This document shows positions 32,820 through 44,539 of a DNA stretch of 64,000 nt, piece by piece. Source of the DNA: Ceriagrion tenellum (taxonomy: Eukaryota > Arthropoda > Insecta > Odonata > Coenagrionidae); assembly GCA_963169105.1 (NCBI GenBank), contig OY720634.1, positions 155,131,584 to 155,195,583 of the forward strand, given 5' to 3'. How positions within the stretch are numbered: position 1 is the stretch's first letter; each line of letters opens with the position of its first letter. The notes under the pieces were generated by a model, which did no database searches, was not told the origin of the DNA, and worked only from the letters and a program-made list of their open reading frames with translations. Both the position numbers and the translations under genes were made by a program.

Positions 32820-33240
32820 ACTCTCCCTGCGTCGTTGTTGTGAGGGCTCTCGGTCATAGTGGTGTGTGCATGTGTGTGTATGCAGCGGTATTTTCATCCT
32901 CCGCCCTGTTATCCCCTTCCCCATCTCCGGACCCACCGACTTCCCACATTCCCAAACTCTTCCCCGACCTCCGTCTTGGCCTCCCACCCCCTTCCGTCCC
33001 ACCCCCTCCCTCACCCGCGCCATTCCCGTTTTCGGAGCCGCCGGAGCTGCCTGCTCCTGCTGCAGCAACAGCAGCCGACGAGGATGGGCCGACCAACGGG
33101 TGGCGCAATTCCTTTGGAAGTCGAATCCCTTTAATAAAACGGACACTTTAGGGGACTCGCCGCGAGAGTATGACGGCGAGAATTGGGGTATGGAAGGGGG
33201 AATGTGGTGATCTCGTGGTGGAGGTAGGAAATATTTCTTT
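32820..33240. other. GC-rich, C-biased segment
   Basis: CpG-containing, C-rich stretch with compositional open frames on both strands and a short gtgtgtgcatgtgtgtgt run at its left edge. No domain recognised. A host promoter or 5' untranslated exon is possible. Confidence 0.3.
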
Positions 33241-33544
33241 TTTATTAGTTTTTTTAAGGGAGAAGGACTAACTGATTAAGAATCAAAAAAGAAGGTAAAA
33301 AATGATACTTTTTACCCTCTCCGGGAACTGCCATCCCTAAAACTGCCTTTTTCTTCTCTTCCATAATCCCAGCCGAAGTATCAACTGCATACGTGCTTTC
33401 ACCGAGCTCATATAGGAGCACCATATAATCCGCTTCGTGGACATGATATAAAGTTCTGTTGACTATTTTTTTTTCAGTCCGAGATCCTTTTGAATTCCGT
33501 GGCCTTCTAAATGATACTAGTACCGACGCGCTGTCTCCGAAATA

Positions 33545-34015
33545 TTTATATTTACTTACTTAATTACTCCTCGGTGCTACAGCCCTTGTAGGGCCTTGGC
33601 CTCTCCGACGATATTAGTCCAGACATCACGATTCCCGGCATGCGTTCTCCATCTTCAAATTTCTAGCTTTCTCAGATCATCCTCTACATCATCCAACCAT
33701 ATTTTCCGGGGTCTCCCTCTCAATCTTCTACCACCAGGATGACCACGAAATATTTTTTTCACCATCCTATCCTCTGGCATTCTCTCGACATGTCCTAACC
33801 ATCTTAATCTGTTGCTCTTAATTTCTGTCACTATGTTAGGGTGTTTGTGGAGTTCCTCGAGTTCTCTGTTTCTCCGTATTTTTCACTGTCCACCTTCCTT
33901 TGTAGCACCATAGATCTTTCTTAGTACTTTCCTTTCCCATCTTTTAAGTAGCTCTTCTTCTGCCGTGGTCATGGTCCACGTTTCTGAACCATATATGACC
34001 ACAGGTCTAACTACC
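33545..34015 (-). pseudogene. LINE 3' coding end (APE-type)
   Basis: Minus strand reads YGSETWTM, RWERKVLRKIYG, LRWLGHVERMPEDR and GRRLRGRPRKIWLDDV in order, the standard C-terminal end of RTE/jockey-type LINE reverse transcriptases. At least one stop interrupts it. 5'-truncated, with no RT core. Confidence 0.75.
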
Positions 34016-36020
34016 GACACCACGACATATTTATACCCACTTCAAAGACCAGAAAAAAATTCGTTCTATGGACGTTATTCTAATCTTATCATTGACTCAT
34101 GGACAAAAGGAAGTTTCCTTACGGACTCACCGAGTAATAAAGCTCACCCGAGTTATCAGTGACGGATTGGCTACTGATTCAATGTATTTTTAATGCTTAT
34201 CCCTTTTCCGATGTTGAATATTCCATAGCCGATCACAGATGTATCAGACATGGGCACTGCTCACTGGACAAATTGCGCTTAAAATTTGTAGGTTTTTGGA
34301 CATCTTGTTTGTAGCGTTCATTTCTTTGCCTATAATTGTTGCTTAGGCGGAACAAGTGGGTTTTTAAGCAATGACTTGGTCATAAAGGTACACCCCTGTC
34401 TACAATATACGGCACAGAGGGATGGAGATAAATCTCATCTGCAGGTATTGCACCATATGTAGTTGGGTAGTTGCAGTAGAATGCGAAAATAATCATGAGG
34501 GTTTTGGGGTATCATTTCTTTTATAATGACAAAAAATAGCCAGGAACTTGGGTGCATCACCGCTTGGCACGAAGTTTGATTGAATCTCTAAACGCCTGTG
34601 GATTCTTCCTATCCTCCACAAGCCGTGACTTTTCTGGATTTGAAACTATCTGAGAGACCTGAGATGACACAAAGACTCGGTTTCGGAATGAGATTGTTCC
34701 TCTTCCTATGACTCACATAAAAATTTATGAACAGGAATGTGAGCTGTATAAAGCGCCATTAAAAATTTGCACATTTAACGAATAAACCTTGGAACTAAAA
34801 TTTTCCATTTTTTTTATTTACTTACTTGTGGTGGTTTTTCTACCCTCTGTATTGAATTAAACCTCTTCTCTCCTAATTAGCAAAAAATGCTGATTTGGGG
34901 AAATTTGCTTCTTTGAAATTTGCTTTATTCTTCTTTCGGGTAGGAAGCATGAAGTGACGTCATTATAATTTTCGTCAAATTAAAAAATTGAAGTTTCTAA
35001 ACATATGGGTCTATATTTAAATCAGATTTATTACTGGTTACCCGTCCGTAGGTTGTGTTAGGATGAAAATGGTGCGGTTCTTAGCGTAACCCGAGAAACA
35101 CTTAGTTTCCTATTTTTCATGATATATCTTTATTTTGCATTTTTGTATTTAATTTTTAATTTTTTTTCGTTTAATATTTTTAAACACTGGTCATCATTAA
35201 AGCATCTTAATCAACTCATTAGAAAATAGGTTTATACACTATTTTTACAGTTTTCCCTCAGGAGTGTTGTAGTATACTTGTTATAAATATGCATTGAATT
35301 TATCGATTACCCCCGAAGCAGTCTATCATGGGGCCTTTTGTGGCACTGAGGGCTTTTTAATATAGCCAACGTTACATTCGTATACTTTTTTCTATCCGCA
35401 TACCAAATTTTAGCTTAATTAGTCTAGTTGTTTTTACGTGATGGACCATTAGACACGCCATTATTTTTTTACATATTTGTAAGGATAATAGGAGTTTTTT
35501 CTGTATATCAATGTCAATTTCTGCTCAAGTTTCTTCTCTCTAGGTCTGCAGTGAAGTCACTTAAAGCCAGGATAGCTTCGAGTGAATCTCTCCCCTTTCT
35601 GTGACCCAATTGGTCGTCTGATAGCACTCCATTTGATGTACCTTCAGTTGCGCGTAGCAAAATGAGGTTAATATTTTAATGCACAAGACAGAAGGCTTAT
35701 TGTTTGGGAGTGCTCGCATTTAGAACGAGCCTATCTTAAGAAAAGGGACTATTACTTATTAAGTGAAATCCACTGGTATATTTGTCGTCTCGCATATCTG
35801 AAAGGTAGTCTCATAGATGGACTGCAGGAGACTTTCACTAACTGCTTTGATCCGTTTTCCTGCGATGACATTGATTCCAAGCACAGAATATTTTCCCATC
35901 ATTGGATATGAGACCTCGAAGGCATCCTAAACCCTCTAGTAGTTTTGGAGGAGAACTGTAGATGCGTAGGAAAACTGGCTCTAGGAAACAGGCTTCTATC
36001 CGCCTCGTTAGGACTGTTTA
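34016..36020. other. AT-rich DNA, nothing recognised
   Basis: No open frame above about 65 codons and no repeat family recognised. Confidence 0.4.
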
Positions 36021-36140
36021 CCGATGCCTACCGGCAGGGATTAGGTAGGCACTGCGCCTGCGTGCCGCTGTGTTGCGAGGAAACAGCACAGCGGCTGCCG
36101 CCGCCGCGCTGGCGGTGCCGATGGCCATGGCCATGAGCGG
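36021..36140. other. short GC-rich patch
   Basis: Very GC-rich 120-bp patch with imperfect inverted blocks (for example gctgtgttgc with cagcacagcg) and a gccgccgcgc run. It interrupts long AT-rich DNA. Meaning unknown. Confidence 0.3.
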
Positions 36141-36641
36141 GCGACGCAACACAAGTAATTTTGATCTACGGCGATGGATTCATTGACTCATCGATGTTGG
36201 TTATAGATGATAGTCCTCGTTATCGAAGCAATTCATTGCATCACGATGACTAAATTGACTTGAATTCGATGAGTCGACTCATCACACAAACGTAGTCCAG
36301 ACGAGGCATCTTTATTGGTCTCACCGTTTCCACACATGAGCTCGTCTAAGGTCTGTTTCATTTTCCCACAAGTTACGGTGCTATATATTGGCACACTATA
36401 TGATCCAAAGGCTCCTCATACTCTCCACCCGACAAAACTACTTTAGATACTGGGCAAAAGCTTTTCTATTCTGTTATGTTCCTGTGCCGCATGTTGCACT
36501 CATAAAAAGTCCACTGAATGTTGGAAGATCTGAAAGGAACTGAATGGTCCCAATAAGTTTCAATGCTCCATCACCTTGGTGTGATGTATACATTCTACCG
36601 ATTCAGGCTTCACTTCGTGGAAGTTAATAGTATGCATATTT

Positions 36642-36732
36642 AAAGAATACAATTTTTTACTTTTTCACAGACTTTCTTTTGTATTTCTTTCCACAGACTA
36701 ATTCTGTGGAAAAGAACAAAATTGTATTCTTT
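36642..36732. repeat. nested foldback
   Basis: Outer 15-bp arms aaagaatacaatttt (36642-36656) and aaaattgtattcttt (36718-36732) are perfect complements. Inside them a 10-bp hairpin is formed by 36688-36697 with 36703-36712. No flanking duplication was noticed. Confidence 0.6.
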
Positions 36733-37659
36733 ATATTTGGTGTGACTTAATGGCTTCTGTCAGTTGAAGAAAAGTTACCCACAATTCTTCTCCTTCAACA
36801 AACCTCTCCTCCGTTCCCCCAACCAACATATAATAATATTATGAGTCTCATTGTACCCAGTCGATTGGCTTCCATATTTTGCAGATCCATCGTTAAGCCA
36901 GGTGCCAAACAGGTTCAACTTATTACTTTCGTTACATTTTCTTATGAATGCGGCAATGTAGTAACAGTAGACCGAGTAGTTTTCTCATCCTGTTATTTTA
37001 ATTATTACCAGAAATATCCTTTGATTCTCAACGGTATGGACAAACAAGTAAAGATTGGAATAGTTTGTTTTATGCGACAGCGAAACTAACTCCTAATATT
37101 TTTATCAAGTAGTATTAATGGTACCAATTTTTAAAAATAGTTAAGTTGAAAGTTTTGAAAAAAGTAAATGTAGTGGATATTGTGTCTTGAAATAATTTTT
37201 TCCTGCGTGAAAATTTCCCTTAATATGCTCCTGCCGGTGTAACCATAAATGTGATACCGTAGTCAGTCACAGTACCCTAAAAATTATCGCATAATGATGC
37301 GGAGTATATACCTGCATGGGATCTTGCTTGATCCCAGAGCGATTAAAAATTATTTAACTTTTTTATTATTCAAAGTCAAAATATTTAAGTTCTCCTATCA
37401 AAAAATTATATAAACATGGCATGAAATTTTCAGTTTCTAATCCATGGAGCACGGAAAATATTTGCCGAGGTCATTTTTACACCTGCAGATTTAATCTGGT
37501 AATGCACGTATAAGTTACTGCACTCCCCTCCATTCAAATTTGGCATGGCATAGTAATGATTCCCTGAAGTATTACATATTTAAGTATTTGTTTTTGGTAA
37601 AGATTGTCAATGATATGGCCTGTTATTTGTTGTTATTCTATAAGTTAACTTTCACATAA

Positions 37660-38130
37660 ATTTTGTTTATATTATCATGTGATGCCTTTCCCAAGGACTA
37701 CAACCTTGTCAAGGTGGAAGGATGGCAAGTTGTGCATGCGAAACAGGTGTGTGATAGGATTATAGTGGGTGAGCCAAAGTCAGGTCCTATGATTTTAGTT
37801 ATAATCCAGGTCTATATGCCGATTCCGAATTATGTAGAGGAAAAGGTAGATGGGGTATATAATCAGGTAGAGGAAATTCTTGACAGAATACCTGGGAGCA
37901 AGCAGTTGATAGTAATAGGGGATTAGAATGCGTGTTGAGTGAAGGAAGAGTCGGATAGAATGTGGGCGAGGAAGGAGATATGGCTGTGGCTAGAAAGCTG
38001 TCTATTTTTACTGCAGATTTAATCTGGTTATCACGAATACATAGTTTGAGGAACCTCCCTCGACACAGATACACATGGAAGAAGCCGTGAGATACGGATA
38101 GCTCCGAGATTGATTACATTTTTGCTGTCC
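37660..38130 (+). pseudogene. LINE APE-type endonuclease fragment
   Basis: Plus-strand reading gives VCDRIIV, ILVIIQVYMPI and LIVIGD. After stops and frame changes come a TDTHG-type and an EIDYIFAV-type block, which match the apurinic-like endonuclease of RTE-type LINEs. An 87-codon open piece ends in a stop where the catalytic GDxN motif should continue (GD then stop). Dead fragment. Confidence 0.65.
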
Positions 38131-38680
38131 TGATGTCTCTCTTAGCTTAGCCTTCAATTCTATCCCCTCCTCGGACCTCTCACCTTACACGTGTTACTCA
38201 CCTCAGCTACACAGATCACGATATATGCAAATTATGACACAAAATAAAGAATTCTTTTTCAATTAAAACATTTGTTTACATTTATGTCCAATTAATGATA
38301 TATCCATTTGAAAATACCCTGGTTTGATAAGCAAATTAGTATTTACCCAATTAATATTCTTAATTGATACAAATACTCAGGTAATTATTGTTTAATCAGT
38401 AATTATGTTGAGCCACATCAGATATCTTTCCTAATTTTACAAATAAAGTTAATACTGGCTCACTTGAATGTGATAAAGGCGTAGTTTTTGGGTCCTTAAC
38501 TGGAATTCGGCTGCATTGGGCTCGTCCCTGAGCCAGTTTCGCGTCTCTCCATCTCTGCCCTCCGGGTAATCATTGACTTCCCCGTACTTATAAAACAAGA
38601 TCACTTGTAACTTGGTGGTATGACATTTTATCAATAAAAAATGTATAACTTTCACAATACCACAAAAATAAAGAAAACTG

Positions 38681-38722
38681 GCACGACCCGGGTTTCAGTG
38701 CATGAGCACCATCTTCAGGTGC
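38681..38722 (-). ncRNA. hammerhead ribozyme-like motif
   Basis: On the minus strand: stem I GCAC/GTGC (4 bp), core CTGAAGA (38718-38712), stem II GTGC/GCAC with loop TCAT, GAAA (38696-38693), palindromic stem III CCCGGG (38692-38687) and TC at the expected cleavage position. All essential core bases are present. The inverted mate on the plus strand at 39310-39340 has CTAAAGA and a broken stem III. Confidence 0.6.
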
Positions 38723-38865
38723 AGAGTCATGGTTGGAATCTTCTTTTTATACAAAATCATTGAAGGGGGAGGGGAAAAAGGATGGGGGAGAGGAGGTGAG
38801 GGGTAAAAAAACGGGAGGGGGAACTCAAAGATCGAGGTTAGTAAAAAGTTGAAAGGAAAGAAGTC

Positions 38866-39066
38866 GTGGAGTCGTGTTGTGAATGCAATAGTGTGTATGT
38901 TGGACAAACTACTAGAAATTTTAATGTAAGGACTAAAGAAAATTCCAGTGCTTTTTTAAATAATTGTGTAAACATAAGTAACTTTGCCAAACACCTCCTA
39001 AGTAATGAACATAATAGCAACTTCAATGTTGAATTTTACATTTTAATAATAATAGACGTGAGCTAG
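38866..39066 (+). pseudogene. PLE GIY-YIG endonuclease fragment
   Basis: 66-codon open frame with CNSVYVGQTTRNFNVRTKE and later FAKHLLSNEH, the conserved order of the PLE nuclease (Tyr of the GIY-YIG region, Arg, Glu, His). The upstream RT is absent and the frame stops early. Its 3' sequence runs into the pyrimidine-rich terminus of the same element. Confidence 0.7.
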
Positions 39067-39570
39067 AGCAATTAGAAATTTTAAAAATACTTCGGAACGC
39101 TAACGTCAATGTCATCAGTGAGTGTCTGTTTCCTTCCCCTTCCCCAATCCTTGAGGCTGTGACGCATTCTTCCCTTTCAATTTCTTACTTACCTCGATCC
39201 TTAAGTTCCCCCCCTCCAGTTTTTACCCCCCATCTCCTCTTCCCCTTCCTTTATCCCCTCCCCCTCCAGTTGTTTTGTATAAAAAGGAGATTCCGACTAT
39301 GACTCTGCTCCTAAAGATGGTGCTCATGCACTGAAACCGCTTGTTGGTGGCTGTAATGACGCTTGGTCCACAACTGAATTGACTCCTGACGGTTGACTGT
39401 CCCCTTTGACTGCTGACGACTCACTCTCTCGACTTTCACTCCCTCCTCCTTTTTGTCCTATCTCATTTATTTGCCCTTTCGCTGACGCCCTGGTTACCAA
39501 TTTTATTGATAATAATTTTCCTCCCCCCCCTAAAACTCTTCCGCCGCTCGAACAACAATAATGTTGAACC

Positions 39571-39915
39571 TATCGTATTTACCTGAATATAAGACCCACC
39601 CTACATATTGGACTCCCCCACTTTTGAGGCTCAAATTCCAGGGAAAATATAAAACAGGTGGGAGAGCCCTCAGGAAAGTATACTCAGCCAGTTTTGAGAG
39701 AATATGTGACGCTTTACATGTTTTGTAATTGAGCAGTAAGGGTTAATTTATGTTGTTTATATGCTAAAGGAAATAAATCATACGAATAGTCGTGTTACAT
39801 AACTTTAAATATCAGTATGGGTACCCCCTCTGGATTAACCTCCCCGTATAAGACTCCACTTTTGAAACATATCTTTCGGGAAAAAGGGGGGTCTTATATT
39901 CAGGTAGATACGGTA
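39571..39915. mobile_element. MITE with 27-bp terminal inverted repeats
   Basis: Ends tatcgtatttacctgaat... and its complement taccgtatctacctgaat..., matching at 25 of 27 positions and starting with TA on both sides, consistent with a TA target duplication. It is 345 bp long with no coding capacity. TA duplication and size suggest a Tc1/mariner-related non-autonomous element, but the superfamily is inferred. Confidence 0.65.
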
Positions 39916-40219
39916 ATTACAACGAGAGCAGGGCTGCCAAGATATAATATTTCCTATTTCCAATTCCAAAATTTATTTCCAATCTACACTTTCCGGCTGG
40001 ACATGTTACGCCGTGAGGCGCAGATTCCGGAAAAGTGCTAAAAAAACGCATTCAGAAGCTGATGCAAACACTGACCTCAAAATATTAGTGATTAAATGTC
40101 GCATTCAACTCAAAAGATGAGGAGGGTAGGAGGGAACGAATGCAGAACACATATGCATTGACTAGGACAATGAAAATGGAGTACCGGGAGCAGGTTGATT
40201 AAACCATTGCTGGTGAGTG

Positions 40220-40620
40220 TGGAGTGAAATAAGTGGATAATGAATAGGGAAGTTTGAAAGAAGGATCTGTAAAGCTGGCGACAGCAACGGTATGAGTTGT
40301 AAGTACAAACAAAAGTTGAGAACCGTGGGTGTTGGAGGGAATGATAATGGAGCTGCAGGAGAGAAAGAAAGGGAAGAGCGTAAACTCAGAGCTTGGAAAG
40401 AGGAAATACAGGGAATTCAGCAACACACTCCGAAAGGAAACAAAGAAAGCAAGAGAAGCATGGTGGAGAGAACAGATCGATTACTTAGAAAAATTTAAAA
40501 TAGAGGAAAGTTCAGATGCTCTGTATGGAAGGGTAAGGCAATTGATGGGTTGTTGTCAAGGAAGGAGAATTGCAGCATTAACAGACAAGACTGGAAAGGT
40601 GATCTTGGAGTCTTAAGGCT
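40220..40620 (+). pseudogene. LINE linker fragment (between endonuclease and RT)
   Basis: Plus-strand readings include MSCKYKQKLRTVG, then NSELGKRKYREFSNTLRKET, KAREAWWREQIDYLEK and DALYGRVRQLMG, ending at KTGKVILES. This is the region between endonuclease and RT in RTE-type LINEs. Two frames are needed. It stops abruptly at about 40616 in unrelated sequence. It may belong to the same lineage as 37660-38130. Confidence 0.6.
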
Positions 40621-43395
40621 CGGCTCTGAGATTCGGCTCAACCCCCTTCCCCTCCAAAACGCCTCACGTAATTAATGGACGCCTGGCTGTTCCCGAGTGT
40701 CAATCTGGACGCTTAGCTGTTCCCGAGTGCCAATCGGGCCCTGAAATTTCCAACCAATCACAGCACGCCACTTTTAAAGTCGATGTTAAAATCGATTGAT
40801 GGGCCTAATTGATATCGTAATCCTCTTTCTCCTCACCTTTTCGATAGTAAACCAGGCCTTGCTATTGGCTAGAACTAAGTGAAAGTTGAGAAATGCTCAA
40901 CTCCAAGACTACGCCAAGTCGAGTTAAGCCACTTTGTGAACCAGTTGTTGTGAACCAGTGTGTTGCTTTCTAACGGAATCAACTCCTAAGTCGCGCCAAG
41001 TTAAGCCAAGTTAAGTCAAGTTAAGTTGTTGTAAACGGGGTTTTACACTTTCCAATCAACCGTGTGTATTTATCAATGTCGCCGCGACCGATTGCGGTTC
41101 TTCATTTTATCATTGAAATATTTATTCACGCTGTTTGGAGTTTCACAATTTATTATAATTTTATTTTGCTTTACTCTCGATCACTGTCGGTTAAGATACC
41201 AGGTGCTGATAACAAACGGCATAATTATAGTTACTTACATTCAGGAGAGAAGATGAGCGGCTCGTGGTTGAGATGTACGGAAGAATAAGATAGAACAGCA
41301 TAGAACCGATGGCAACTAGGGAAACACCATTGAGGAATAAGGAAGATAGCTGGCTTTCCGAAGCACTTAAAACTAGTTACGAAATCAGATTTTTCCAATG
41401 GATCTTTACTGATGCAACGGTGAACATATTTTGTTTACACATACCAACTAGCAAATTAGGTACCTTTTTGCCATGTACAGAGCTGAATAAGGGCGAAGGA
41501 AACCTTTGAAGAAGTGCTGATCAGGAAAATTGAGTGTTATAACTTATAGAGCAATCATGTCCAAAAATCGTTTTGAAATCATCGGAACTGCCATTGACTC
41601 AACGAAAAGGAGATATGGCAGCATGGAAACTGGTAAGGAGAAACAAGGCCTTGTCAGAGATGATAAATATATTTTCAACTGCCAGCAAAACTTCCCTCAT
41701 CCCAGGTACCAACAGCGTGGTTGGCAAATACCTTATGGACTTTTCGACAAAGGTGCGAATTTGAAGTTTACATTCCTTCCAAACCAGGAAAATACATTTC
41801 CGAGATATGAACGCCTGTTGTTTGAAAAAATATAAACACTGTAAATATGCATATCTGCACAGTAGAAACGCATGGAAATACGGGAGAATCATCAGGTAGT
41901 CATGGACATGGTAAAGCACTTAGGTGGAAACGGTCGTTTGCAACGTAATTAAGTATATTCAATAATTTGTTTGCAGCGACGATCCTGATCTAAGAAGCGA
42001 TTGCTTGAAAGTCAATAAATAATAAAATTATAGAATTGCCTAAAGCACTTGTTCATCATAGTTGCTGACATTTCTCCAGATCCATGCGACGTGTAATCTT
42101 TTTTTACTACCGGATTTTCTTTCAAGATTGGTCTTCACAAGATAACGGGAATGAAATTTAATTAGCTAAGGTACTAAAAATCCACCATTCCATTTATCAT
42201 TTATCACATCGTTGTTATTGAAGATGTTACACGTCCTTCTCTTGTGATTCGTTGAAAATTTGGTACAGATGTTTTGAAAATGTCTCCTCTAAATATGCAA
42301 GTCCTCCAGAATTTTGGGTAATGGAACCTATCACTAATGATATCTGGTACCGCTAAACCATAAAATTCCAGCATTGGGATGGATTGGATTTCCAGTTTTG
42401 ATAAAATAATTACATAGTGTATGCGTATATACAAATACAGCTCGCTTTATAATGTACGGGAAAGACCCCACGTCAGTACGGCACTTTCGTGCTGAACGCT
42501 GGTTACATTATCAGAGCTGTTCACATCACAGCCCGTAGGCATAATATTCACGCTGTGATAACAGCTTCGTATCCATAATAATACCGATAATGTTCATCGC
42601 CATGGAATCTCTACGTAATTTCTAAGTCAACGGAGCGATTTTACGAGAATAAAACTTGTCCCAATAGATTCCTTATACCCTCAAGTATCCACTCTCAGGA
42701 GAATAGATTCGGTAGTTTTGGAGGAAAGGTTTCATACCCATACGCCCATGTCAAGAGATCATATCATAAAATGTGATCCTATTCATTTAACATTCCTTAA
42801 ACTTGCAGAAGATATTGGAGGGAGTCGAGGGCCTGCAGGTAGCGTTATCAAAAGAGGCGTATGGAAAATAGGTCGCAGGTGCGTGAAATTTGGGAATAAT
42901 GAAAGTGTGAATTTTAACTACTCTATTGGAAATATTTTTAATGTCTCGGAAGGTTTATGTTATGACTTAAGGAACTGAGCTTTGCTTGGCTGTAGCAGTC
43001 AATTAAACGGTTCCTCGCTTGGTTTGTCTTGTTACTGCACAATTGAAGCGGTTTCAATTATTACTTATTTTGCATTTTCAAACGACCCAAGTGACTCCAA
43101 AATTGCGCTTTAGATATGTTTATTTATATGGAAGTGCCATATTGTTAAGTTTCATAATTTTGGATGGAAATTAGGAGCAATTTCTATGTCGCACGTCGCA
43201 CAGTCTACATGCGCTGTTACAAATTTGTATCAAAATTAGAGTACACGATTTTCACTGTGGAACATCGGCTTAAGAGATTACACTACACCTTCGAATATAT
43301 CCTTAGTATTGGTATCAATCAAAAATGAAACGATCAAGGCACAGGTTTGAAGAATAAATGTAAATAAAATAATGTGGAAAAATGGGTTAACAGTA
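40621..43395. other. unassigned DNA
   Basis: No recognised domain. Near 40670-40740 a tagctgttcccgagtg-type block occurs twice in tandem. The block at about 42595-42720 resembles 46975-47090. The frame at 42718-42978 is unrecognised. Confidence 0.35.
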
Positions 43396-43399
43396 AAAA

Positions 43400-44245
43400 T
43401 ATTATTTCAGATCTTCGCTCCAAAGAATATTTATTGCGTGACAAGGATTTTCTTTCGATAGAAGAACTTTTAGATAATTCCGTCTATTTACTCTGGAAAA
43501 TTCTACGTATAGCATTCAATGCATAAAAGCCGAATTTTGAAAATCCACGCCTATACATTTAAGTGTCTGACCTTGAGATTTGTGAATTATTATGGCTAAA
43601 GCAGGCATTACAGTAAACTGGCGTCTTTGGATTGTACATTCAGGTTGGCCTTTAACATAATCCAAAGTGATCATAGGAATGTACACTTCGTCTCCTGTTT
43701 GCTCATCGGTAATATTTTTTCTTATTACTGTTGTTGCAAAAATCAGTTAAAATTAGTCTCGAGCCATTACACATCCTTCGAAGGTACCTGAAATACTAAG
43801 CAGCATGATTATAGCATTCTTTTTCAGTTTTATTTTTTAAGGAGGCAAATCGGCAATGTTAACAGAATTCAAAAATTCTGATGTTGTACATTGTAGACTC
43901 CCTTCGGGCTGGTCTTTGATAGCGTTGTAGCTGGTGTAAATTTTGATTTCTCCTGGGAATTTTTATAAGATGTCGCTGTAAATTTTTTTGACGTCTTTAT
44001 TTAGAAGAGCCTGTATTTCCCTATATTTCAGTTCTTCGTAACTATTTTTAACAAGACAATAACACAAAACTTCTCCAATAAAATTAACGTTGGAGATAAT
44101 ATCTTCTGGAATATCTATCTCAAATAAATCATTGGCCGGAAAATCTCCATTCCCAATTCTTAACAAATAATCTACAAAACCTCCTTGTTCTTGACCAACT
44201 CGCATATTTTCCGACAGCGAAAAGAACCAAAGTGGTTCCATTGGG
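43400..44245 (-). pseudogene. Pif1-type helicase remnant (Helitron-like)
   Basis: Minus-strand reading gives NMRV...GGFVDYLLRIGNG, then LKYREIQALLNKDVKKIYSDIL, LNSVNIADLPP, LKKNAIIML, and finally PALAIIIHKSQGQTLK with IGVDF and YVEFSRV. This is the C-terminal half of a Pif1-family helicase as carried by Helitrons. Stops and frame changes occur, and the N-terminal Walker A/B motors and any Rep domain are missing. A helicase pseudogene from a Helitron is most likely; a host PIF1 pseudogene is the alternative. Confidence 0.65.
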
Positions 44246-44539
44246 CAACTTTATAATTGATAGGTCTGAAAGTTCTCTTCAGTTGGCTCTAGCTAATGAA
44301 AAGAAAGTCTTACTACCGATTGGAGCTACGCCTTCCCCAAAAAGTATCCTTGGATTACATAATCAGAAAGTACTCGGCTCATGGCACTCCCTCCACCTGT
44401 GAGTTTCTTTCCGGGCAAAGCATAGAATTCGGAAATTGACTACGACCCTCTCCCTAAAGGGTCAGTTGAAAATCCAGGACTTAGGTTGCATGCATACTAA
44501 TCACCCCGTTCCCTTCCAGGGTAGGTGCAGTCAAATTTT

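Larger units (their letters stand above)
38681..39345. mobile_element. Penelope-like element in inverted arrangement
   Basis: A plus-oriented GIY-YIG coding end (38866-39066) and its pyrimidine-rich 3' region plus hammerhead-like end (39167-39345) are preceded by an inverted copy of the same 3' region and end (38683-38860). The arms are about 178 bp and clearly homologous, with scattered differences; the spacer is about 305 bp. Such inverted junctions are known for Penelope-like insertions. The left arm keeps the better hammerhead core. Confidence 0.75.

Noticed and set aside
43400..44245. Active host PIF1 helicase gene
   Set aside because: Multiple stops and frame changes, no N-terminal motor motifs and no splice-like boundaries.
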